Assembly: GCF_000374085.1 (NCBI RefSeq)
Contig: NZ_KB893444.1
Span: 1 to 64,000, forward strand
Direction of reading: 5' to 3'
DNA length: 64,000 bases
Source: Spirosoma spitsbergense DSM 19989
Lineage (GTDB): Bacteria > Bacteroidota > Bacteroidia > Cytophagales > Spirosomataceae
Part shown: piece by piece, positions 43,738 to 51,620 of the stretch
How the letters are laid out: every line of letters begins with the position of its first letter
Position numbering within the stretch: the first letter of the stretch is position 1
Program-made: the position numbers and the translations under genes
The notes under the pieces: model-generated
Seen by the model: only the letters and a program-made list of their open reading frames with translations
What the model was told of the DNA's origin: nothing
The model's database searches: none

Positions 43738-46101
43738 TTATGCTGGAACGTTAACTAATCCTTTCATTTTTACCGTACGTTTGCTGCTGGCTTTTACGAC
43801 CACCTCTTCACCAAATACGGTCAGCGTAATGGGTTCCTCCGAAAAATTCTCCACCGTAACACCCTGCTGCGTAGTGGTTACCTGCAACATGGCTCCCCGG
43901 AACCGAATCTTGAACGACAGAGACTGCCAGTTATCCGGGCAGTAAGGGTCAAGAATGAGTTGGGCGTCATTACCCATGCCCCGTTTCACCCGCATCCCGC
44001 CAAACCCTTTCACCACAGCCAGCCAGGTACCGGCCATGCTGGTGATGTGACACCCGTCTTCGGTGTCGTTATTGTAATCGTCGAGGTCGAGCCGGGCGGT
44101 GCGGAGATACATCTCGTAGGCCTTGGCCTTCATGCCCAGCTTCGATGCCTGAATGGAGTGTACGCAGGGCGACAGCGATGATTCATGCACCGTCATGGGT
44201 TCGTAGAAATCGAAATTCCGCTTCAGGGTTTCCGCATCGAACTCATCCTCAAAGAAATACAGCCCCTGCAGCACATCGGCCTGCTTGATGAAACAAGACC
44301 GCAGAATCCGGTCCCAGGACCAGTGCTGGTTGATGGGTCGCTGTCCCCTTGGAATGTCCGAAACCGGCATCAGGTCTTTATCCAGAAAACCTTCCTGTTG
44401 CAGAAATACGCCTAGTTGCTCGTCCTGAGGCAGGTACATCTTGTTAATGATATGCCCGGCGGTGGCCAGTTCCTTCTCTTCCCGGAAGTGAATCCGATCA
44501 ATCAGTTCAGCGTATTTATCGGGGTCCAGGGCTTTCACTGTAGCAACGGCTTCGGTGGTGTAGCGGAGTGTCCAGGCAGCAATGTAGTTGGTATACCAGT
44601 TGTTGTTGACGTTGTTTTCGTACTCGTTCGGCCCCGTTACGCCCAGCATGACATACTGCTCTTTCGCGGTCGACCAGTTGACCCGCTGGCTCCAGAACCG
44701 ACTGATGGCAATGAGCACTTCCAGCCCGTACTCAACCAGGTACTGCTCGTCGCCGGTGTAGCGCACGTAGTCGTAGATGGCGTAGGCGATTGCCCCGTTC
44801 CGGTGAATTTCCTCGAACGTGATTTCCCACTCGTTGTGGCACTCTTCGCCGTTCATGGTCACCATCGGGTACAGCGCGGCACCGGCCCGGAACCCCAGTT
44901 TCTGCGCATTTTCGATGGCTTTCCCCAGTTGCTTGTACCGATAAACGAGTAGATTTTTGGCTACTTTCTGGTCGGCGGTGGCGAGGTAAAAGGGCAGGCA
45001 GTAAGCCTCGGTATCCCAATACGTGCTGCCGCCGTATTTTTCACCCGTAAATCCTTTCGGACCAATGTTTAGTCGCTCGTCTTCGCCGGTATAGGTCTGG
45101 TTCAACTGGAAAATATTGAACCGGATACCCTGCTGCGCGGCCATGGTACGATCGTCCGAATCCCCCTCAATGACGATGTCATTCATTTTCCACTTATCGG
45201 CCCAGGCCTGCTTCTGCTCGAACAGCATTTTGTCGAAGCCTTTCCGCGTAATCTGCTGCATGTACTGATGCGCCTGCTTCATTAACTCGTCCGAATCGTA
45301 ATTCAGCGACGACAGGTTTACGCCGTACTTGTAAATGACGGTTTCCTGATTTTGCCGGCAATCGAGTGAGATACGGTTGGCTACGTATTTTTCGTATTTG
45401 ATAGGCTGCGACTGGAAGTCCACTCGTACGCCATCCTGCTCGATTTCCACGCACATGCCCGTAGCCACGTGAAAATCGGTTTTTCGGGTACGCAGTTCGA
45501 TATACGCTTCCCCGTAGGCCGTTTCTTTTCGCACTTCATCCCAGAAGGTTTCGTCGTAATTAGCATCCCGGTTCCGAATATCGCCGTTGATGTAGGGCGT
45601 AACGGTAATTTTACCATCAAAATTCAGCGGTTTGATGGCGTACCGAATGGCCCCGGCCTCATCGTCGACGATGGAGCAAAACCGTTTGGCATTTACCTGT
45701 AGCTGTTTGCCACTTTTCATCACGGCCACAAATGAGCGTTCCAGGTACCCTTCCTGCATGTTGAGCACCCGCCGAAAATCGCGCACCTCGCACTGATTCA
45801 AGTCGAGGATTTCGTACTCCACCTCCACGTCGATACCAATCCAGTTGGCGGCATTGAGCACTTTGGCAAAGTATTCGGGATAGCCATTTTTCCACCAGCC
45901 CACGCGGGTTTTATCGGGGTAATAAACCCCGGCAACGTAGTTACCCAATAAGGTTTTGCCGGAGTATTTCTCTTCAAACGACCCGCGCCCGCCCAAACGG
46001 CCATTGCCCAGCGACATCAGGCTTTCGGTAATTTCATTAAACTCAGGGTGAAAACCTTCTTCAACAATATTCCAGGGGTCTTGCTTAATGTAGTGTTTCA
46101 T
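43738..46101 (-). CDS. Glycoside hydrolase family 65 phosphorylase
   Basis: A 787-residue GH65 enzyme, cytoplasmic (no signal peptide). Three family regions are present: N-terminal beta-sandwich (about 1-270), linker, and (alpha/alpha)6 barrel with catalytic acid Glu493 in GVTGPNEYENN, the YWDTEAY motif at 361-367 and the phosphate-site IKQAD near 615. It cleaves an alpha-linked disaccharide such as maltose, trehalose or kojibiose with phosphate. Which one cannot be told. It is the last gene of a minus-strand run that includes a PIN toxin pair 30 bp upstream. Confidence 0.93.
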   Translation of the reverse strand: MKHYIKQDPWNIVEEGFHPEFNEITESLMSLGNGRLGGRGSFEEKYSGKTLLGNYVAGVYYPDKTRVGWWKNGYPEYFAKVLNAANWIGIDVEVEYEILDLNQCEVRDFRRVLNMQEGYLERSFVAVMKSGKQLQVNAKRFCSIVDDEAGAIRYAIKPLNFDGKITVTPYINGDIRNRDANYDETFWDEVRKETAYGEAYIELRTRKTDFHVATGMCVEIEQDGVRVDFQSQPIKYEKYVANRISLDCRQNQETVIYKYGVNLSSLNYDSDELMKQAHQYMQQITRKGFDKMLFEQKQAWADKWKMNDIVIEGDSDDRTMAAQQGIRFNIFQLNQTYTGEDERLNIGPKGFTGEKYGGSTYWDTEAYCLPFYLATADQKVAKNLLVYRYKQLGKAIENAQKLGFRAGAALYPMVTMNGEECHNEWEITFEEIHRNGAIAYAIYDYVRYTGDEQYLVEYGLEVLIAISRFWSQRVNWSTAKEQYVMLGVTGPNEYENNVNNNWYTNYIAAWTLRYTTEAVATVKALDPDKYAELIDRIHFREEKELATAGHIINKMYLPQDEQLGVFLQQEGFLDKDLMPVSDIPRGQRPINQHWSWDRILRSCFIKQADVLQGLYFFEDEFDAETLKRNFDFYEPMTVHESSLSPCVHSIQASKLGMKAKAYEMYLRTARLDLDDYNNDTEDGCHITSMAGTWLAVVKGFGGMRVKRGMGNDAQLILDPYCPDNWQSLSFKIRFRGAMLQVTTTQQGVTVENFSEEPITLTVFGEEVVVKASSKRTVKMKGLVNVPA

Positions 46102-46131
46102 TCAAACTAAATCATAGGTTATTGATACCAT

Positions 46132-46575
46132 TTACAACGTATTAGGATTCCAGACAATGTGCGCAAACTCCCGGGCCAGGGTATTCAGTCGTTCATCGGC
46201 ACTTGCCAGAATAGGAGATGGATACGTAAGCTGCTGATAAGTGGCCAGCTGAATAGCATCCAACGTACGAAGACTATACCGAATAGCATACGTCTGGATT
46301 AACTGCTCAGCAGAGCGGCAAACGGCGTCATGGATTGGCTCTACATAGAAATTAGTAAGCGAGTCGTCGAACGCCTGAGTAGCTACCTGCCATTTTTCCT
46401 GTGTAAGTTGCCCCGTGCGGTATTTCGTCGCGAATGAACTTTTAATTTCAATACAGGCTAGTTCTGAAATGAAAATATACGTTTCCGGGTCCTGAATGAT
46501 AGTGGTTACCTGTGCGCTACCTTTTTCATCCGTGTAGTATTTGACTAAAGCAGACGTATCAAAAAAATAAATCAT
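46132..46575 (-). CDS. PIN-domain toxin, VapC type
   Basis: A 147-residue PIN ribonuclease with all expected acidic residues: Asp6 (FFDTSALVKYY), Glu43 (ACIEIKSS), Asp106 (LRTLDAIQLAT) and Asp127 (ILASADERL). VapC toxins cut tRNA or rRNA and are neutralised by a partner. Its ATG overlaps the antitoxin stop by ATGA. The pair sits between a DinB-like gene and the GH65 gene with almost no spacing. Confidence 0.88.
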   Translation of the reverse strand: MIYFFDTSALVKYYTDEKGSAQVTTIIQDPETYIFISELACIEIKSSFATKYRTGQLTQEKWQVATQAFDDSLTNFYVEPIHDAVCRSAEQLIQTYAIRYSLRTLDAIQLATYQQLTYPSPILASADERLNTLAREFAHIVWNPNTL

Positions 46576-46781
46576 AGTCTATCTTCACGCTCGTCAATGA
46601 TAAGTTGACTCAACGACCCTTTCCCCCCTTCAAGGGCCTCCCTAACCTTCAGATAAGCATTATTCTTAATTCGGGTTGGGGGAAGCTGGTCTTTTATCTC
46701 AGCGATGTATTTAGAGACCTTTGCCAACTCAGATTCCGACAATTGATTCAACTGCGAGGTCACTTGTTCTTTCAGGCTCAT
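46572..46781 (-). CDS. Putative antitoxin of the PIN toxin
   Basis: A 69-residue protein (MSLKEQVTSQLNQLSESELAKVSKYIAEIKD...) with helices and a basic/acidic C-terminal tail, placed like a VapB antitoxin immediately upstream of a PIN gene. No classical AbrB or ribbon-helix-helix motif is obvious, so the family is uncertain. The ATG at 46781 is preferred to a TTG at 46790. It lies 5 bp downstream of the DinB gene. Confidence 0.75.
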   Translation of the reverse strand: MSLKEQVTSQLNQLSESELAKVSKYIAEIKDQLPPTRIKNNAYLKVREALEGGKGSLSQLIIDEREDRL

Positions 46782-46786
46782 AGTCG

Positions 46787-47383
46787 TCAACTTTGTATTT
46801 TTACAAAAGTATTCATTTCTGCCTTTACGCGCATGGCCTGATTCAGGTGCCGTTCAGTATGTGCCACCAGCATCCGAAACGTGTCGCCCAACCTGATTTT
46901 CAGCCATTGGCCGAACAAACTGGCGACTTTCTCCTGATTCCAGTCGAGGTAAACGGCTTTATCCAGTAAGGTATGGAGCAGTGTCTGTAATTCATTGAAT
47001 TGTTCCAGTACCGCTGCCGGGTCTAAATCAGCCGCGCGCCGGGGTCGGATGATGCCCGGTGCGGGGAGTTTCATTTTCGCCTGAGGGTCAACAATGTGCA
47101 ACATCACTTTACCTATCCAATCGCTTTCCAGTACCTGATCAGCAGGCTGGGTTTGCAGCAGTCCCAGGGTATCCACTTTGTGCTGTAGGTTCCGGATATA
47201 GTAGCGTTCGGCCAGGTTCAGATGTTGTAAACACTCCACAATACTCCAGCCGGGAGAGGATCGGCCAACGGTTGGTTTCCAGCGTAGCTGTTCCTCAGTG
47301 AGGGGCGTAAACTCCCGCTCAATGGTTTGCAGTATGACCGAAAGGCGTGTTTGTAGGTCGTGGGCAGTCTCAAGCTTATTCAT
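46787..47383 (-). CDS. DinB family protein
   Basis: A 198-residue four-helix bundle protein of the DinB superfamily. Metal-type histidines are in the WSIVECLQHLNLAERYY and MLVAHTERHLNQAMRV segments. Related proteins are thiol-dependent transferases or of unknown function. It is unlike the DinB-like protein at 7444 in detail. It sits between the MobA-like gene and the antitoxin in an operon-like run. Confidence 0.82.
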   Translation of the reverse strand: MNKLETAHDLQTRLSVILQTIEREFTPLTEEQLRWKPTVGRSSPGWSIVECLQHLNLAERYYIRNLQHKVDTLGLLQTQPADQVLESDWIGKVMLHIVDPQAKMKLPAPGIIRPRRAADLDPAAVLEQFNELQTLLHTLLDKAVYLDWNQEKVASLFGQWLKIRLGDTFRMLVAHTERHLNQAMRVKAEMNTFVKIQS

Positions 47384-47394
47384 GGGAATTGGTT

Positions 47395-48003
47395 TTATTG
47401 GGACTGCATCTGTACCTGCTGAAACAACTCGATATCCCGTTTGGAATTAAGGTCGATCCCACCGGCTTCAAACGGTACTTCGGCACAGTCGCTGCGGTGG
47501 CGAACGATCACCCACTGCACGCCTTTATCTCCTTCCAGCTGAAGTAATTCATTGATATAATCGCGGTAAAAAAGGGTGGGAACTCCCAGTTGCGTACCGT
47601 ACCGACAGGCGACAATACCGTTGCTTGTCTCTCTCCGAACGTCGATCATGTGCAGCAGCAGACCCAGCGAAACCAGGGGCTGGTCGGTATGCAAAACCAG
47701 TACCGTTTCGATTTCTTTTTTGGTCAGGTACAGGGCGGCCAGACCCGTTTTTAACGACGATGCCTGCCCCGTAGGCCAGTTCGGATTATCGACCAGGGTG
47801 ACGGGCAAATCGGTCAGTTCGGGAACGATTTGGGCACGCTCGGCTCCCAGCACCACCACAACAGGACCCCGTTGCAGGGCCAGTGCCGTTTCGGTAATTC
47901 GGCGAATCAATGACTGCCCTTTATAGTGTAATAACTGTTTGACTCCCCCGCCCATTCGTGACGAGTCGCCAGCCGCCAGTATAATCGTTCCTACGTTCAA
48001 CAC
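47395..48003 (-). CDS. MobA-like nucleotidyltransferase
   Basis: A 202-residue NTP transferase domain protein of the MocA/MobA kind: nucleotide loop IILAAGDSSRMGGGVKQLL near the start, Asp in VLHTDQPLVS, and a late PFEAGGIDLNSKRDIE. Such proteins attach CMP to molybdopterin or activate other metabolites. No other molybdenum genes are in the window, so the substrate is open. It starts with GTG at 48003. It heads the run DinB, antitoxin, PIN, GH65. Confidence 0.82.
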   Translation of the reverse strand: MLNVGTIILAAGDSSRMGGGVKQLLHYKGQSLIRRITETALALQRGPVVVVLGAERAQIVPELTDLPVTLVDNPNWPTGQASSLKTGLAALYLTKKEIETVLVLHTDQPLVSLGLLLHMIDVRRETSNGIVACRYGTQLGVPTLFYRDYINELLQLEGDKGVQWVIVRHRSDCAEVPFEAGGIDLNSKRDIELFQQVQMQSQ

Positions 48004-48081
48004 AACCTTTTTTGGTGAAAGACGAAGGTAGGAAAAAAGTAGGAAAAGGGTACGGAGATAAGCGAATAGGACAACATTAGC

Positions 48082-50073
48082 CTACAGTGTCTTTGCTTTC
48101 AAATACTTATCGAACCAGTTCAGGTAGCGTTCGGCGCGGTCTTTCAAATAGCTGGGCGTTGTGATACCGTGAAACTGGCCGGGGTAAATAATCAACTGCG
48201 TGGGTACGCCCAGCGACCGGAGTGCCTGATACATCTGTTCGCTACCGGCTACCGGCACGTTGAAATCTTTCTCGCTGGCCATGAACATGGTTGGGGTTTT
48301 GATCCGGTCGGCCTTCAGGAACGGGTACGACAGTTTCAGCCATTTTTCGGGATTTTTCCAGGGGGCACCCAGTTCGTTTTCGTACTGGTTCGTGTACTGG
48401 TCGATGCCGTACATAGCCAGTTGCAGGGAGCTACCCGCCCCACTAGCGGCTGCCTTAAACCGGGTATCGGTCGCGATGGTATAGTTGGTCAGAATGCCGC
48501 CGTAGCTCCAGCCGCCAATACCCAGCCGCTCGGGGTCGGCAATACCTTTCTCCACTACATAATCGGCCGCGCCCAGAATATCCTGTACCTCCTTATTACC
48601 CCAGTCGGCGTAGATCGCTTTCGTAAAGTCAAGGCCGCGTCCGTTGCTGCCCCGGTAGTTGACGGCCACTACCGCGTAGCCCCCGGCGGCCATAATCTGG
48701 CGGTACAGGTCGAACGAAAACTCATCCTGCCCCACCGGTCCACCGTGGATAAAGAAAATAGTGGGCATTTTTTTGTTGGTGGGTGCATTCGCCGGTTTAA
48801 ACAGTATGTTCGACACGCTGGTACCATCTTTGCTTTTCGAGGTAAACCCCTCTACCGTAGCCAGTTCCAGTGGAGCCAGAAAAGCATCGCTCACGTGCGT
48901 GAGTCGGCGGGGGGTACCATTTTCGAGGGCGTATAACTCGCCGGGCAGTTGTGGTTCACTGAATCCCGCCAGCCAGCTCCCGGCCGATACAGGCTCTAAA
49001 CTCCCGTAGGACCGGTTGCCACCCGCCACTTTCGTAAATTTCCCATCGGCCAGCGTGTACTGACCCACGTAGGTTTGCCGGTCGTCGGCCACCAGTACCC
49101 CAATGGATTGCCCGTCTTTCGACCAGCGGGGGTTACGGACGGGCCGGTCCAGTGCCTTCGACAGTAGTTTCGGTTCACCACCATCCTTACCGATGACCGC
49201 CAGCACCGGTTGGTCATACATCAGGAAATCACCCGACGCCGTTGACCGCTGGTACGCAATATACTTACCGTCCGGACTCCACACGGGGTCATTGTCGGAG
49301 CCAGTCCAGGTCGTCAGTTGCTTCAGGGCAGCCCCTTTTCGAGCCTCCATTACGTAAATGTCCGTGTTCTGATTTTTGTCCGGTTCGGCCGTACGGTTAC
49401 TAACAAACGCCAGCTGCTTCCCATCCGGCGACCAGACCGGTGCTGTTTCGTCGTAGTCACCAGTGGTCAGGGTATCGATTTTTTTGGTAGCCATGTCGAA
49501 CACGTACAGATGCACGGCACTACGTTCCAGATACCCTTTCATGTCGGCCTTGAAGTGGTAGCGGTCCATGACGTAGGGCTTCCGCACTTTCGTTTTGGCC
49601 GAATCGGCATAGTCGGGGTCGCGCAGCACCAGGGCTATTTTCTTCCCGTCGGGTGCCCATTCGTAGTCTTCGAGGTCCGTTTTGAGGTCGGTGAGTTTTT
49701 TAGCTTCGCCCCCGCGCCGGTCCATCAGCCAGAGTTGTCCCTTTGTGGCACCCTGCCTCGCCGACACAAACGACAGGTATTTCCCATCAGGACTGAACCG
49801 GGGCCGCGATTCGCCGTCGGGACTACTGGTGAGCTGCACCGTTTCCTGCCCGTCCCAGCTCACCATCCAGAGGTCGGCATTGCGTTTATCCTTCGTCGTA
49901 TCGACACTCGACAGTACGTAGGCCACCAATTTCCCATCCGGCGATACCTGCGGATCGTTGATGGTTTGTAGCCGGTAAATATCCTGCGGGGCGATGGGTC
50001 TTTTTTTGGCGGGTGTTTGTGCCAGGCTAACCGCAGCAGTCAGCGTTAGTATGCCAAGGAGTATTGTTTTCAT
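48082..50073 (-). CDS. S9 family prolyl-oligopeptidase-like peptidase, exported
   Basis: A 663-residue secreted serine peptidase: signal peptide (about 1-18, ending SLAQ), a WD40-like beta-propeller (about 25-400; SPDGKYLSFVS and similar blades) and an alpha/beta hydrolase domain with Ser523 (GGWSYGG), Asp603 and His635 (QFHG). It is of the acylaminoacyl/dipeptidyl-peptidase type that degrades peptides in the periplasm. The ATG at 50073 puts the leader first; the in-frame 50151 does not. Confidence 0.92.
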   Translation of the reverse strand: MKTILLGILTLTAAVSLAQTPAKKRPIAPQDIYRLQTINDPQVSPDGKLVAYVLSSVDTTKDKRNADLWMVSWDGQETVQLTSSPDGESRPRFSPDGKYLSFVSARQGATKGQLWLMDRRGGEAKKLTDLKTDLEDYEWAPDGKKIALVLRDPDYADSAKTKVRKPYVMDRYHFKADMKGYLERSAVHLYVFDMATKKIDTLTTGDYDETAPVWSPDGKQLAFVSNRTAEPDKNQNTDIYVMEARKGAALKQLTTWTGSDNDPVWSPDGKYIAYQRSTASGDFLMYDQPVLAVIGKDGGEPKLLSKALDRPVRNPRWSKDGQSIGVLVADDRQTYVGQYTLADGKFTKVAGGNRSYGSLEPVSAGSWLAGFSEPQLPGELYALENGTPRRLTHVSDAFLAPLELATVEGFTSKSKDGTSVSNILFKPANAPTNKKMPTIFFIHGGPVGQDEFSFDLYRQIMAAGGYAVVAVNYRGSNGRGLDFTKAIYADWGNKEVQDILGAADYVVEKGIADPERLGIGGWSYGGILTNYTIATDTRFKAAASGAGSSLQLAMYGIDQYTNQYENELGAPWKNPEKWLKLSYPFLKADRIKTPTMFMASEKDFNVPVAGSEQMYQALRSLGVPTQLIIYPGQFHGITTPSYLKDRAERYLNWFDKYLKAKTL

Positions 50074-50201
50074 GTGTATGAAGTGAGCGTATAGTACCGG
50101 ATATTGACTAAACGGCAAAATAACCGCTATTTTCGTTGGATAAGGCAGCAACAGACCAAAAAATCTTCGCCCTTTCTCCGCTTATCTATCAAAAAACAAC
50201 T

Positions 50202-50241
50202 CCCTCTACCATTGATCTCAATAGGAATCAACAGTAGAGGG
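50202..50241 (-). terminator. Intrinsic terminator of manA
   Basis: CCCTCTAC and GTAGAGGG bracket an imperfect inner stem (ATTGAT/ATCAAC). On the minus strand it is followed by GTTGTTTTTTG, a U-run. It lies 50 bp past the manA stop. Confidence 0.8.
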
Positions 50242-50290
50242 ATCCATTTCGATGTTTACATCCCAGCGTATCCAACAACGCAGTTCAAGC

Positions 50291-51286
50291 TTAGGGAACG
50301 TAGGTTTCCAGAACGGTCATATCGCCATCAGGAACCAGGGTGACGTTATTGATAGCCGCCGGAATCAGGACACACTGTCCCATAGCGAGTGGTACGCTGT
50401 ATCCCCCCGGTGCTTCGACGGTGAGTGCCCCCGATACGCAGATGAGAATGACGAACGAGTCGATGTGGGTGTAATCGTGCTCAACTTCCTGGGTAAAATT
50501 CAGGACATTGGTCACGAAATAATCACTCGTTACGGCATTCACGCTCTCGTTTTGTTTATGCTCGTAGGGCGTTTTGTAGTGGTCGTAGTGGTGATAGTCG
50601 ATGGCGTCAACGGCCAGTTCGGTGTGCAGTTCGCGTTTCTGTCCAGTGGTAGCATCCACCCGGTCGAAGTCATAAATCCGGTAGGTAGTATCGGAGGTTT
50701 GCTGGATTTCGGCCAGCAACAGTCCTTTTCCAATGTAATGAACCCGCCCGGCGGGCAGAAAAAACACGTCGCCGGGATGGGCCTCTTCCATGTTGAGCAG
50801 GTCCTGAATGGTGTTGTCCGCTACGGCTTTCACGTATTCGTCTTTGGTCACCTCCCGGTTGAAGCCCGCGTTGAGTTGCGCTCCTTCGTCGGCCTGCATG
50901 ATGTACCACATCTCAGTCTTGCCGAAGCCACTTTTACGTTTTGCGGCCAACGCATCATCCGGGTGTACCTGAATGGACAGGTCGTCATTGGCATCGATAA
51001 ACTTGACCAGGAGCGGAAACCGGTTGCCGTATTTTTCGTACACGTGCTGCCCAACCAGGTCGCCTTTGTACTGCTCGACCAGGTCGCGCAGTGATTTTCC
51101 GATAAGGCTACCTTCTTTCACAACCGACACGTTGCCTTCCACATCGGATACCTCCCAGGTTTCGCCACAGTTAGGCAGGGGACGGTCCGGCGATCCGGTA
51201 AAGTCTTTGTTGAGGATGGTCTTTATTTTTTGACCACCCCAGATTTTATCTTTAAAAATAGTCTCGAATGTCAGCGGATATAACAT
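50291..51286 (-). CDS. manA: Mannose-6-phosphate isomerase, class I
   Basis: A 331-residue cupin-fold zinc enzyme interconverting fructose-6-phosphate and mannose-6-phosphate. Motifs: PNCGETWEVSD, LVKFIDANDDLSIQVHPDD with zinc ligands, KTEMWYIMQADEGAQL, and HPGDVFFLPAGRVHYIGKG. The ATG at 51286 (MLYPLTFETIFK) is the family-typical start; the open frame extends to 51367 without homologous sequence. It links with the amino-sugar and mannose pool. Confidence 0.93.
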   Translation of the reverse strand: MLYPLTFETIFKDKIWGGQKIKTILNKDFTGSPDRPLPNCGETWEVSDVEGNVSVVKEGSLIGKSLRDLVEQYKGDLVGQHVYEKYGNRFPLLVKFIDANDDLSIQVHPDDALAAKRKSGFGKTEMWYIMQADEGAQLNAGFNREVTKDEYVKAVADNTIQDLLNMEEAHPGDVFFLPAGRVHYIGKGLLLAEIQQTSDTTYRIYDFDRVDATTGQKRELHTELAVDAIDYHHYDHYKTPYEHKQNESVNAVTSDYFVTNVLNFTQEVEHDYTHIDSFVILICVSGALTVEAPGGYSVPLAMGQCVLIPAAINNVTLVPDGDMTVLETYVP

Positions 51287-51620
51287 AGGGAAACGAACCG
51301 CCGAGCGGTCCGGATAATTGAAAAATGATACAGTAACAATGATACTTAAACCGGCAAGATAGGGCAATTGTTGGTTTGGTAACTATCCTGTATCGGGTTA
51401 TCAGGACCACCGCCCCCAAAGTAAAGCCTGTTGCGGGTTGAGAGCAACGTTACCCACGAACTGGAATGCCTTTTTTGATGGCGTGGATGAATACCGCCTT
51501 CAAGGGCGACACTTACACTCTTTTGTCGATCCCCTGCCAATCCAGGGTATTCTGTTTGTCGCTGCTTTAAAAATTCCTCCCTAATTTGCCGCCCGAACCA
51601 ATCACTACCTATCTGTCCGC
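51287..51620. other. Divergent intergenic region manA / hexosaminidase
   Basis: A 334-bp gap between divergent genes. It contains a candidate promoter for the hexosaminidase gene (51555-51588). A minus-strand reading frame at 51346-51540 has a TLLSTRNRLYFGGGG stretch but no usable start or recognised family. I see no RNA gene. Confidence 0.5.
51555..51588 (+). promoter_or_regulatory. Candidate promoter for the GH20 gene
   Basis: TTTG at 51555-51558 and TAATTTG at 51582-51588 resemble the Bacteroidota -33 and -7 boxes (the -7 box is one base short of TAnnTTTG), 32 bp before the ATG. Confidence 0.4.

Noticed and set aside
49318-49971. 217-codon plus-strand frame
   Set aside because: Antisense to the S9 peptidase propeller domain and without motifs.
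51346-51540. 65-codon minus-strand frame upstream of manA
   Set aside because: No convincing start, no family match; treated as intergenic sequence.
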